Source of the DNA: Acidobacteriaceae bacterium
Lineage (GTDB): Bacteria; Acidobacteriota; Terriglobia; Terriglobales; Acidobacteriaceae
Length of the DNA: 64,000 nt
NCBI GenBank assembly: GCA_027307045.1
Contig: DAHUXR010000008.1
Location: 1-64,000, forward strand
Direction of reading: 5' to 3'
In this document: in pieces, positions 39,482-48,583 of the stretch
How positions within the stretch are numbered: position 1 is the first letter of the stretch
How the letters are laid out: the number at the start of each line of letters is the position of its first letter
Position numbers and translations under genes: made by a program
Notes under the pieces: model-generated
Seen by the model: only the letters and a program-made list of their open reading frames with translations
Databases searched by the model: none
What the model was told of the DNA's origin: nothing

Positions 39482-40243
39482 ATGGATTTCCGCCAGCCAG
39501 CCATGCCTTCGATTGCCGAAATTCGTGCTCAAATTGAACGCCAAATCCCCGGCGCTCTGAGTGTCTTGAAACGTTCAGCGCCAGAGGTGTTTCCGACTGG
39601 AATCGCGGCAATAGATCGCGAATTGGGCGGCGTTCCAAAAGGCGCTCTAACGCAGATATGCTCTCCGGCGGAAATTACTTCCGGCAGGACATCCATGCTG
39701 GTGTCGCTGCTGGCGCAAGTCACCGGCAAAGAACAGGTTTGCGCTCTTGTGGACGCAATGGATTGTTTCGATCCCGAATCGGCAGAGGCTACCGGAGTAT
39801 ATCTCTCGCATTTGCTCTGGGTGCGTTGCAGCGGCAGCAAGATGAAAGCTGTGGAACAAGCATTCAAGGCCGCTGACCTTCTGATCCAGAACGGCGGCTT
39901 TGGAATAATCGCCATTGATCTGGGAGATGTGGATGAAAAGTTGATCAGAAAAATCCCACTCACTACATGGTTCCGCTTCGCCCGCGTTATGGAACCACTG
40001 CCGACGGCATTGCTAATGTTGCTGCCCTGCCCCGCTGCGCAGAACTGTGCGGCACTTACCCTGAATGTGAGTGCATCAGCAAAATGGAGCGGAACGGGCA
40101 CGCTATCGCATAATCAACTGCTCTCAAAAGTGGAATTCAAGGTTGAGGTTGGACGCACACACATCAAGAAACCGGTTGAGAATATAAGAAACAATTCCAC
40201 TGCAACATCGCAAGAGAGGGTAAGCGTCCGCTCATGGCCGTGA
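39482..40243 (+). CDS. RecA-like/ImuA-type protein
   Basis: FPTGIAAIDRELGGVPKGALTQICSPAEITSGRTSMLVSLLAQVTGKEQVCALVDAMDCFDPESA, a degenerate RecA fold. Confidence 0.65.
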   Translation: MDFRQPAMPSIAEIRAQIERQIPGALSVLKRSAPEVFPTGIAAIDRELGGVPKGALTQICSPAEITSGRTSMLVSLLAQVTGKEQVCALVDAMDCFDPESAEATGVYLSHLLWVRCSGSKMKAVEQAFKAADLLIQNGGFGIIAIDLGDVDEKLIRKIPLTTWFRFARVMEPLPTALLMLLPCPAAQNCAALTLNVSASAKWSGTGTLSHNQLLSKVEFKVEVGRTHIKKPVENIRNNSTATSQERVSVRSWP

Positions 40244-40250
40244 TCACATC

Positions 40251-40338
40251 AAAAGGCTGCGACGGCAAGTGTATCCAAACTGAAGGACCTCAGCGAGGTT
40301 CGTTAGCTAGAGCACAGCCGAACGTCGCAGCCCTTTTT
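40251..40338. other. structured hairpin element between convergent genes (candidate bidirectional terminator or ncRNA)
   Basis: Perfect 10-bp arms GGCTGCGACG (40255-40264) and CGTCGCAGCC (40323-40332), inner ACCTC-agc-GAGGT hairpin (40287-40299), A4 before and T5 after. Confidence 0.5.
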
Positions 40339-40371
40339 GTTCTTGCCTGCAAGGCAGTAAGCCGGCCGACA

Positions 40372-40812
40372 CTAGGTGGGCGTAAGCATCAGTCCCACTC
40401 GTTCGCGGATGTCTGCGGGAATGGGCCGCGACTTCCGGGCTGAGGTATCGAAGTAAACGGCCACCAGAATCGTGCGCGCGGCTAGCTCGCCTGTCTCATC
40501 GTTGGACATTTCGTGGCAGAAGCGGATGGATTTTTCCGTGATCTCGAGCGCCGCCGAGCGAATGGTAATGAGAGCGCCGGCATGCAGTTCGCGCTTGTAC
40601 TCAATGCGTTGTTCCACAGCCGCCATTCCAGTGCCTTCCTTCGACAATCGCGATCGCGAGAGGCCGATAATGGAGAAGAACTGCCAGGTGGCTTCGTCGA
40701 ATTTGCCGACATACCACATCACGTTCATGTGATTCATATGGTCGCAGTGCCAGGGATAGACTGTTCCCCGATAGGTGATGGGCAGGTCGGGCATTTTCCT
40801 TACGCTCCTCAA
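40372..40812 (-). CDS. acyl-CoA thioesterase (4HBT)
   Basis: YRGTVYPWHCDHMNHMNVMWYVGKFDEATWQF. Confidence 0.85.
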   Translation of the reverse strand: MRSVRKMPDLPITYRGTVYPWHCDHMNHMNVMWYVGKFDEATWQFFSIIGLSRSRLSKEGTGMAAVEQRIEYKRELHAGALITIRSAALEITEKSIRFCHEMSNDETGELAARTILVAVYFDTSARKSRPIPADIRERVGLMLTPT

Positions 40813-41063
40813 TGGCGCAACACAGAGTGGCGAAGCCCAGTGTCGCGCAAAGATCCGGATTCAAGAGTTTAGGGGTGAGTCGGTAGGTCACGCAAGCTCT
40901 GCACCAATCCGTCAAGGCGAGTAATCTATTACGAGTCGAAAGGAGCGATTCCCCAGTATGGCCAAAAAACATGGCGATACCACCACCTCAAAGATCAAGC
41001 GCCCAACCCCGAGCACATCGACAACAAGGCGATAGGCCGCTCAAAATCGGCCAATCCCAACCT

Positions 41064-41545
41064 TCAAACAGTCATTTTCACGAACGTTGAGAGATATTGA
41101 TCGGCGCCAAGGTTCCAGGGGAGCAATTCTTCAATGCGATTGATGGGATGGTCGGCAATCAGCACTTCACGTAGGTAGGCTTCCGGATCCAGGCCGTTGA
41201 GTTTCGCCGAGCCGATCAAGCTGTAGATCGATGCCGCGCGCTCGCCTCCTGAATCCGATCCGGCAAACAGAATAGTTCTTCCGGCCCAGGGTTACACTGC
41301 GCAGAGAGCGTTTGGCGGCGTTGTTGTCGATCTCGATGTGGCCATCGTCTAGATAACGCAGCAACGCATCGCAACGCGTGAGCGCGTAGCGAATCGCCGC
41401 TGTCGTGTCCGACTTCCGCGAGAGCTTCGGCAACGTCGCCTCGAACCACTCTCGCAAGGAAGTTAACAGTGGCTTGGATCTCTCCTGACACACAGCGCAA
41501 CGCTGTTCCGGGCCGGCGTGGACGCTCTTAATCTCTCCTGGCGCT
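41064..41545 (-). pseudogene. IS66-type transposase C-terminal relic, frameshifted
   Basis: GPEQRCAVCQERSKPLL...[30 protein letters not shown], then in another frame [52 protein letters not shown]. Confidence 0.85.
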
Positions 41546-42403
41546 GGCCGTTAATTCCTGACTTTGTTCGGCCTTAAGGCAGGGCATTTCCTTGACCAAC
41601 TGTGCGGCTTCACGCATTCCGCGGCCCGGAGCGCTTTTCCACCAGAAAATCTTTTCGGGATCATTGTGCAGCGAATCTTTGAGCAGCGGGTCCTTAAGCA
41701 GCGGATCTTTGAGCAGCAGATCATTGTGCAGCGGATCATTGGCCGCCTTCTTTTCCTGGCTCTGGGCGCTATCCAGAAGGAACGCGCTCCCGTAGGTCGC
41801 AAATCGAAAAGCAATGGGCGTTCCTGAATCCGGCGTGTAAATCAGCGAGCGTGAAACGCCATCGGAAATTTCAGAGACAGGCTTCCCGCACTTCGCCTGC
41901 AATCCGTCCATATTCATCGCCTTCAGCACATCGTCCATCTGGGCCTCTTCTTCTTTTCGGATAAAGAAAGGCATCGTCTTTTCCGATGGCTTTACTGAAA
42001 GCGCACAGGAAATTGCGGCTGAACCCCCTCTCTTAAGGCAATCCCATGTCGAATATTTGATGGGCCGTTCCGAAAATTTCACTACATAGGTTTCCGTGCC
42101 GGCGTTTTTATCGTTCCAATCCTCGCTCCGTTTGCGCTCAAAGACATGGATTATTTCCACCGAGTTTGAGAACAGCATCATGCGCCTCGGAATCGGCATT
42201 CCCTCTTTGGTTCTGGCCAGCAAACGGACTCCCATCGCGTCCACACCAGGGGCAACGCAATAAAGCTGATCTGCCTTAAAGATGCAGTCCTGATGCTGCC
42301 CGGCTTCCCACTTGCCAGACATGACGCCCACAGTGAGCCTTGTAGAGCACCCACAGCACACAGCGGTCACGGCAAGCGCGGCGATCCTCCAACACCTCTT
42401 CAC
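41528..42403 (-). CDS. putative lipoprotein with in-frame pentapeptide repeats
   Basis: Lipobox-like VTAVCCGCS; repeat NDPLHNDLLLKDPLLKDPLLKDSLHNDP. Confidence 0.6.
   Translation of the reverse strand: MKRCWRIAALAVTAVCCGCSTRLTVGVMSGKWEAGQHQDCIFKADQLYCVAPGVDAMGVRLLARTKEGMPIPRRMMLFSNSVEIIHVFERKRSEDWNDKNAGTETYVVKFSERPIKYSTWDCLKRGGSAAISCALSVKPSEKTMPFFIRKEEEAQMDDVLKAMNMDGLQAKCGKPVSEISDGVSRSLIYTPDSGTPIAFRFATYGSAFLLDSAQSQEKKAANDPLHNDLLLKDPLLKDPLLKDSLHNDPEKIFWWKSAPGRGMREAAQLVKEMPCLKAEQSQELTASARRD
41658..41741 (-). repeat. 15-nt tandem repeat, five full units plus a partial
   Basis: ggatcattgtgcagc / gaatctttgagcagc / gggtccttaagcagc / ggatctttgagcagc / agatcattgtgcagc / ggatcattg. Confidence 0.85.
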
Positions 42404-42576
42404 TGAAATCCCCCGATGTTCAGTTTTGTGGCATGTGATACCGGCCCGGGCTTACTGTACCCTGAAGCTGAAGAAATGGCTGGGAAATCTCTGAAACGAA
42501 AGGCCAGCCCGAAAACTGAACTCACGTCCCAGGTCGCGCGAAGCGTTCGGGTTACAGATTGTGTAGAGACAGGGAA

Positions 42577-42611
42577 ATCAGCAGTCTGCATTCAGCAATC
42601 TGCAACCAGCA
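42577..42611 (-). repeat. 7-nt tandem repeat, locus 2 (five units)
   Basis: minus strand: TGCTGGT TGCAGAT TGCTGAA TGCAGAC TGCTGAT. Confidence 0.7.
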
Positions 42612-42745
42612 ATAAAACAACTGGGACTTTTGTGATCTTAGCGGAAGGGCTTCGGCGTTCCAGAGAGCGCCGAAGCCGCTTCTTAATCCGCTTGGATTGT
42701 CATCGCTACTGCAATGATCTCCTTGCGTCCTTCGCCGGACGGTCT

Positions 42746-44410
42746 CTATTTTGGCGAAGGCTTCGCTTCTAGTTTCAATTGTTGCACCATCTTGTCCAGC
42801 TTTTGGCGGACGAGCGCAGGCTTCGCAAGGAATGGCAGGAAGCTCAAGTTAGACGATACGGTTGGCGCAGCCGGAAGCACCGCTGCGGAATGGCATGATA
42901 CGCAGGAACCGGTGCCAAAGGGATTGTTCCTATCGTAAAGCGTCTGTAGATAGGTCTCGACGACGGTGTTAGACAAATAGCTCGGCACGGCGTCAGAGGG
43001 GACCTTTGGATCGGGCGTGGAGGTAATGCTGGCGCCCCACTGCGTGCCGACCAGCATATAGTTCTGGAACACGGAGCCGACTTTGGCGAGCTCTCCACGC
43101 CACTGGCGGTTGAGCTCGTCAGTAATCGAGTAGACGGCCCAGCAGCGCGAAACCTGGGTGCCGAATCCGGGGGGAACAAGATAGTTCTTGGCGAAGGGTC
43201 TTGTGGAATTCCAGGCGAATCGCGGGCCCGTCTTCGACTGCTGCGGAGATTGGTTCACCGCAGCACCCCGCTGGGACAGATTGAAGTAGGAATAGCCTGA
43301 GGCGGGCTTAGTAAGATCGGCCGTGCAGTTGAGATTGCCAAACCACGCGCAGGTTGAAGGAGATGTCGGGTCACAGGGTTTCTGGGCGATGGGCGCGTTG
43401 TCTATGTGCTCGAATGTCGACCAAAACCATTCCGGCTTGAGTGCATTTTTGGTTTGGGGGTTCTTCTGGATGATATGCATCGCAACCAGTCCCATGTCGA
43501 CGGCCGCGCAGACCGCCGTCTTCTGAGTAACCAGATCTGGCGCTACCTTGAGCAACGCCGGCACAAGGTAATATTTCTTCTTGTTCTGCTCGCGCTGTGC
43601 CGGATCAAGAATGCGCCACGCCGCCTTAACTTCGATTGCGCCGGTACGTGGCACACCCGTGGGCCCTGCAGATGGAAAGTCGACAATGCCGCCTTGACTC
43701 ACCATGGTCTTTTGTCCCTGTTGCGTCGTCAGCGTCCAGGCGGTTTTACCGTTTGGCGCGCGTAGATAGGCGACTTCAATGTTGTTGATGCGCCGTTCGT
43801 AGATCGTCCAATTGCCTGAAACGTCAATGAGCGGATCGTCGGTCGCCGCCTGAATGTACTCCTCGTTCTGTCCCACCGGTTGGCCCTTGCCGTTGGATGC
43901 GATAGAGAAGACCATCACACCCGGAGGTGGCGTGCCGCAATTGGCCTGCACCGGCCCGTTGCCAAACACGTCCGCAACGCGCGCCCAGCCTTCCCATACG
44001 CGCCGGCCATTTCCCTGCAGGCCCTGGCTGGCGGGCTGGCTCTCTTTGCCCAGAGTCCAATTGAGCGCAACGAAGGTCTGCCATGACAGATTATCGAACG
44101 GTGTCTGAACATCGGTCGCCGGTGATGTGGGACGAGCTCCGTTGATGCCGTTGTAGGCGATCGTTTGGTCGAGCATTGGATCGGGACCAATATTGCCAGG
44201 AATGACGGAGCACAGGGCCTGCGGTCCAACGGGCGTCGTTGCGCAAAGCTGCGCTTTCGGTATATAGGCCGCAGTGGGCGACTTGTCATCTTGGCTGGTC
44301 GATGCCGCCCGCATCCGGGTGACCGGCCGAATGACGAACAGCCCTAGCGCGCACACCAGCGCCGCGACAATCACGAATGAACTCCTCCTGGACACAACGA
44401 ATCGATTCAA
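42746..44410 (-). CDS. exported c-type heme-binding hypothetical protein
   Basis: N-terminal TM/signal; C-terminal GSCVSCHSAAVLP (CxxCH). Confidence 0.7.
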   Translation of the reverse strand: MNRFVVSRRSSFVIVAALVCALGLFVIRPVTRMRAASTSQDDKSPTAAYIPKAQLCATTPVGPQALCSVIPGNIGPDPMLDQTIAYNGINGARPTSPATDVQTPFDNLSWQTFVALNWTLGKESQPASQGLQGNGRRVWEGWARVADVFGNGPVQANCGTPPPGVMVFSIASNGKGQPVGQNEEYIQAATDDPLIDVSGNWTIYERRINNIEVAYLRAPNGKTAWTLTTQQGQKTMVSQGGIVDFPSAGPTGVPRTGAIEVKAAWRILDPAQREQNKKKYYLVPALLKVAPDLVTQKTAVCAAVDMGLVAMHIIQKNPQTKNALKPEWFWSTFEHIDNAPIAQKPCDPTSPSTCAWFGNLNCTADLTKPASGYSYFNLSQRGAAVNQSPQQSKTGPRFAWNSTRPFAKNYLVPPGFGTQVSRCWAVYSITDELNRQWRGELAKVGSVFQNYMLVGTQWGASITSTPDPKVPSDAVPSYLSNTVVETYLQTLYDRNNPFGTGSCVSCHSAAVLPAAPTVSSNLSFLPFLAKPALVRQKLDKMVQQLKLEAKPSPK

Positions 44411-44982
44411 AGCTTACTCCCCATTTCGTCTTTAGCGGATTTCGTAACAGAGGTAACAGTTAGTTCCCTCTCGGTAATAAGAGCTTTCTAAGATAGTCTG
44501 GCTGTCGACCACAGAGATACTCGCTGCACTCAGGATCATTTATGAATCATCCTGCCACGCCACCAAACAATAACACTCCAAGATATGATTCGCTATCGAT
44601 TTCCCCTTTTCTCTGGCCTGACAAATTCCCAAAATGAAACCATAGAGCTCGATTCCAAATACTTCTTTTCGCCAAATCTGATTGTGCTGATCGTGCAGAA
44701 AGAGGCAGCGCCGTCTTTGGTGCACAAGGATGTTGGACCTGCAATTGATCCGGTTTTCGTTGCCGCGTTGTCAGTCTGTATGGAAGTTACGTTCCTGCAC
44801 AATGATTACGTGCCGTCAGATTCCTGCTCTTGGTACGGACGACAGTTGGCTCTGTGTCCCGGGAGATAACGGACTTCGAAATGTCGCTGACCGCCAGAAG
44901 AATAAACGCTTACAATCTGGTTTCACCGAAAAACGGTGAGATGCGGTGTGGTTATGAGTTAGTGAATAAAAAGAAGAAATGA

Positions 44983-45059
44983 TGGCGCGCCCTGAGAGAT
45001 TCGAACTCCCGGCCTTCTGATTCGTAGTCAGACGCTCTATCCAGCTGAGCTAAGGGCGC
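44983..45059 (-). tRNA. tRNA-Arg(ACG)
   Basis: GCGCCCTTAGCTCAGCTGGATAGAGCGTCTGACTACGAATCAGAAGGCCGGGAGTTCGAATCTCTCAGGGCGCGCCA; anticodon ACG, encoded CCA. Confidence 0.95.
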
Positions 45060-45228
45060 GCAGGTTGCGGAAGCAACTCAACCATTTTAGCAAAGCTGCC
45101 TCAATCTGTCCCCTTGCCGCCAGCCAGGCGCGCGAACCGGTGAAAATGCTTTAGCCCAGCGCCGGTCTGCAAGTTCTCGCATGAAATACAAATTTGCAAT
45201 TCGGCGCTGAAAAGCTACAATCGGCGCA

Positions 45229-45747
45229 ATGCTCACACAATGGCATACGGTCCTGGAGATAGCACTCCGCACCACGGCGGTTTATGCGCTGGTGCTGGTT
45301 GGCATTCGGCTGACGGGAAAGCGCGAAGTCGGCCAGATGACGCCGTTCGATCTCACGCTTCTGCTGCTTCTCAGCAATTCAGTGCAAAATGCCATGACCG
45401 GCCCGGACACGTCCCTGATGGGCGGCGCAACGGCGGCGCTGGTTCTGCTCACTTTGAATTTCCTGCTGGCGGAAGTCTCAGGGTTAAATCGCGGGTTCAG
45501 AAAAATGATCCAGGGATCACCGACTCTTTTAATCCACAATGGCGAATGCATTACCGCGCACATGGCAAAAGAGCACATTTCCATGGATGAATTGAATCGC
45601 GCCCTGCGGGAGCACGGGGTGGCCTGCATTGGCGATGCCGCGCTGGCGGTGCTTGAAGTGGATGGTTCAATCAGCGTCCTGAAATATGATGATGTCCCGG
45701 CCGAGGCCCGGCCACAGAAGCGTCTCAGGTTTCTTCATCGGAATTGA
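45229..45747 (+). CDS. DUF421 (YetF-like) membrane protein
   Basis: RLTGKREVGQMTPFDLTLLLLLSNSVQNAMTGPD. Confidence 0.85.
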   Translation: MLTQWHTVLEIALRTTAVYALVLVGIRLTGKREVGQMTPFDLTLLLLLSNSVQNAMTGPDTSLMGGATAALVLLTLNFLLAEVSGLNRGFRKMIQGSPTLLIHNGECITAHMAKEHISMDELNRALREHGVACIGDAALAVLEVDGSISVLKYDDVPAEARPQKRLRFLHRN

Positions 45748-45856
45748 CGTTGCCGGCTCCACTCAAACAGGAAAAGAATCGCGCAATCAGGAACGGGCAA
45801 TCTTTTGAACACACAGGCATTTCATCCGGCTGCACCCGTCTTGAGGAAGGAAGCAA

Positions 45857-46606
45857 ATGAGCTTAGAAGAAGAACTTAAAGAAGGCGCGGAGCACGCGCA
45901 TCAAAGTGGCGAAAAAGGGATCGGCCTCACCATGGCGATTGTGGCAGTTCTGCTGGCCATAGCCACATTGATGGGACATCGTACCCACACGGAAGAAGGC
46001 CTGATCCAGGGCAAGATTGTGGACGAGTGGAACTTTTACCAGGCCAAGCACAGTCGCGCTCATGAATACGGCGCAACGGCCGAAGTAGCGGCGCTGTTGC
46101 CCAATGGGAAAGAGCTGGCACTCAAGGACTACAAGAAATCACTCGACGAAGAATGCGGCACGCCGCCCGAGCATGGATGCAGTAGTCCAGCACGGGACTC
46201 TTCCATCTTGCGTCCGCTGTTAACACCCGATTCGACGACTGATGGCAAGGAAGATAAGAAGGAGCAAGGTGAGTCCGCTAAGATAGAATCTCCTGCCAAC
46301 GACGAAGCTGCTAAAGAGCATGGCAAGCAAGCCAACGCTGCCGGGGAAAAGCACGAAAACAAATCCTCCAGCCACAAGCCCGGCGCAGTAAATATCCAGG
46401 AGAACGCCAAAGAGATGGAGCGCGAAAGAGATTTAGTGGAGCGACGAGCGGACTATTATGACGGCGCAGAACTATTTCTGGAAATTTCAATTGTCCTTTG
46501 TTCAATAGCCCTGCTGGCGGAAGCAAAGCTGTTCTGGCAACTGTCTTTTATCAGCACCATCCTGGGGATTGGCGTTGCACTTTTCGGATTTCTCGGAGTG
46601 CGCTAA
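45857..46606 (+). CDS. DUF4337-like membrane protein
   Basis: N- and C-terminal TM helices, charged middle region; EWNFYQAKHSRAHEY. Confidence 0.65.
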   Translation: MSLEEELKEGAEHAHQSGEKGIGLTMAIVAVLLAIATLMGHRTHTEEGLIQGKIVDEWNFYQAKHSRAHEYGATAEVAALLPNGKELALKDYKKSLDEECGTPPEHGCSSPARDSSILRPLLTPDSTTDGKEDKKEQGESAKIESPANDEAAKEHGKQANAAGEKHENKSSSHKPGAVNIQENAKEMERERDLVERRADYYDGAELFLEISIVLCSIALLAEAKLFWQLSFISTILGIGVALFGFLGVR

Positions 46607-46641
46607 TCTCGTAAAACTTCTCGCATGGAAGACTTTTTGAG

Positions 46642-47268
46642 ATGCCTCGGATCTATTTAGCCACCACCAACCCTGGAAAAGTACGCGAGTTCCGTGAAGC
46701 GGCGCAGGCGTTGTCCATTGCGCTCGATCCGTTGCCGCGCATGGCTGAAGTGCCACCTGCCATTGAAGACGGGAGCACTTTCGAGCAAAACGCCAGAATC
46801 AAGGCCGAGTATTACAGCCGTCTGTCGCCGGGTGAGTTGGTGTTGGCGGAAGACTCAGGGCTGGCGGTTGACGCGCTCAATGGATCTCCGGGCGTACATT
46901 CGGCCCGTTACGCCGCCGTACTTCAGTCAGGCGTGGCATTGGACCAAAATTCGGACGATCAAGCTAACAATGCCGCGCTCATTGCTCAACTGAAGCGCCT
47001 AAATCAAGATCGATACACAGGAAAATATGTCTGTGTGATTGCGATGGCTCAGGATGGAGAGACCCTTGCCACTTTCACGGGCGAAGCACCGGGAGAACTT
47101 CTGACCGTCCCTCGCGGGACTCAGGGCTTTGGTTATGACCCGCTGTTTTACTTCCCTGCTCTCGGTAAGACGTTTGCGGAACTTCCGCTGGAGCAAAAAC
47201 GCGAACATAGCCATCGGGGCAAGGCGTTTCGCCAATTTTTAAATTGGTATGGCCGGCAGCCGCAATAA
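46642..47268 (+). CDS. rdgB: RdgB/HAM1 family non-canonical purine NTP pyrophosphatase
   Basis: IYLATTNPGKVREFREAA, DGSTFEQNARIKAEYYS, LAEDSGLAVDALNGSPGVHSARYA. Confidence 0.93.
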   Translation: MPRIYLATTNPGKVREFREAAQALSIALDPLPRMAEVPPAIEDGSTFEQNARIKAEYYSRLSPGELVLAEDSGLAVDALNGSPGVHSARYAAVLQSGVALDQNSDDQANNAALIAQLKRLNQDRYTGKYVCVIAMAQDGETLATFTGEAPGELLTVPRGTQGFGYDPLFYFPALGKTFAELPLEQKREHSHRGKAFRQFLNWYGRQPQ

Positions 47269-47279
47269 TCCAAGCCGTC

Positions 47280-47759
47280 CTATTTGAGCATGTCAATGGC
47301 TTCTTTTTTAAGCTTTTTAACATCGGCTTGCCACTTGGTGCCATCCTGAAATTGCAGTTCCGCAACATAAACAACAACGCCTGCCGGATGTCTGGACAAG
47401 TCTTCTTTGGACGGAACGGCGCTTGCCGAAATGTCGAACTCGGCGGTGGTATCTACCTTTTCCGGGACTGTTACCAACTCGCCTCGGCCCATCCTTATGT
47501 CATCCTTTTTAACCGCCACCCACCCAAGGCGGTAAACCTGGATTTTATTGTGGCTCTTGTTTTCCAAATGAGCGTCCAGCAGCACGTTGTCAGCCCCAAA
47601 AGATGCCTGCACAATGTGCACGGGATCGCCCGCTTGAGGCGCGAACAGCATCAGGATATCGTCACCGCCGCTTTGGGAACTTGCATGCAGGCCCATGGCC
47701 GGACTTTGCCGCGCCGTGCTCGCAATGAGGAAGATGACAAAAACCAGCAATTTCTTCAT
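47280..47759 (-). CDS. secreted hypothetical protein
   Basis: Signal peptide MKKLLVFVIFLIASTARQSPA; 159 aa. Confidence 0.6.
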   Translation of the reverse strand: MKKLLVFVIFLIASTARQSPAMGLHASSQSGGDDILMLFAPQAGDPVHIVQASFGADNVLLDAHLENKSHNKIQVYRLGWVAVKKDDIRMGRGELVTVPEKVDTTAEFDISASAVPSKEDLSRHPAGVVVYVAELQFQDGTKWQADVKKLKKEAIDMLK

Positions 47760-47945
47760 GAATGGCCCCCATATTCGTTCAAGCTTGGTCCTGCCACAGC
47801 ATGCGGCAGCAGCTCCGCCTTGCGCTTTCGCATCCTACACCTTGGGTTGGAATTCTCAAGCTAAATTTGAGGTTTGCGTGGCTGGATTAGGCCAAATTTA
47901 GAAGTTGCGCTACCCTGCAAATCCAAGTAAATTCAAGGTTCTCTC

Positions 47946-48581
47946 ATGGCTAAACGGCCTTCACAAACAGCTGCACGGTCAGCCAATGGCACGTCAGACA
48001 AGTACCAGCGCATTCTGGACGCAGCCATTGAGGTCATCGCCGAGCACGGGTTCTTCCATTCTCGAGTAGCGGAAATCGCCGGCCGCGCCGGTGTGGCCGA
48101 CGGCACTATTTATCTATATTTTAAGAACAAAGACGAATTGCTGATGGCGTCGATTGACTCCGCTTTTCACCGGTTCATCCAGCGGGCACGGAGTTCGCTC
48201 GACCAGCTGGCTGATCCGCGGGAAAAATTACGCCGTCTCGCCTTTCTTCACCTGGAATCCCTGGGCTCAAACCGCAGTCTGGCCATCGTCTTCCAGACTG
48301 AGCTCAGGCATAGCGCCAAGTTTCTTGGCCAGTTTTCCCATAATCTCCTGGTGGAATATTTTGACGTGATCAAAGGCGTTCTGCATGAAGGGCAGGAAGC
48401 CGGAGTTTTTCGGGCCGACATTTCCATTACCATCGCCGCTCATTGCTTCTTTGGCGCCGTGGATGAGATAGTTACCACGTGGATCCTTTCCGATCGCGAC
48501 CGGGACCGCGATTACCACCTCTCCAGCCTGACTGATTCGGTCGTGGCCATTGTCCTTAAAGGCGTAGAAACGGGACCCTAA
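47946..48581 (+). CDS. TetR/AcrR family transcriptional regulator
   Basis: ILDAAIEVIAEHGFFHSRVAEIAGRAGVADGTIYLYFKNKDELL. Confidence 0.92.
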   Translation: MAKRPSQTAARSANGTSDKYQRILDAAIEVIAEHGFFHSRVAEIAGRAGVADGTIYLYFKNKDELLMASIDSAFHRFIQRARSSLDQLADPREKLRRLAFLHLESLGSNRSLAIVFQTELRHSAKFLGQFSHNLLVEYFDVIKGVLHEGQEAGVFRADISITIAAHCFFGAVDEIVTTWILSDRDRDRDYHLSSLTDSVVAIVLKGVETGP

Positions 48582-48583
48582 GT

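Noticed and set aside
41064-41545. IS66 relic as the vehicle that brought in the enediyne operon
   Set aside because: More than 12 kb from the operon, decayed and unpaired; no evidence of a composite element.
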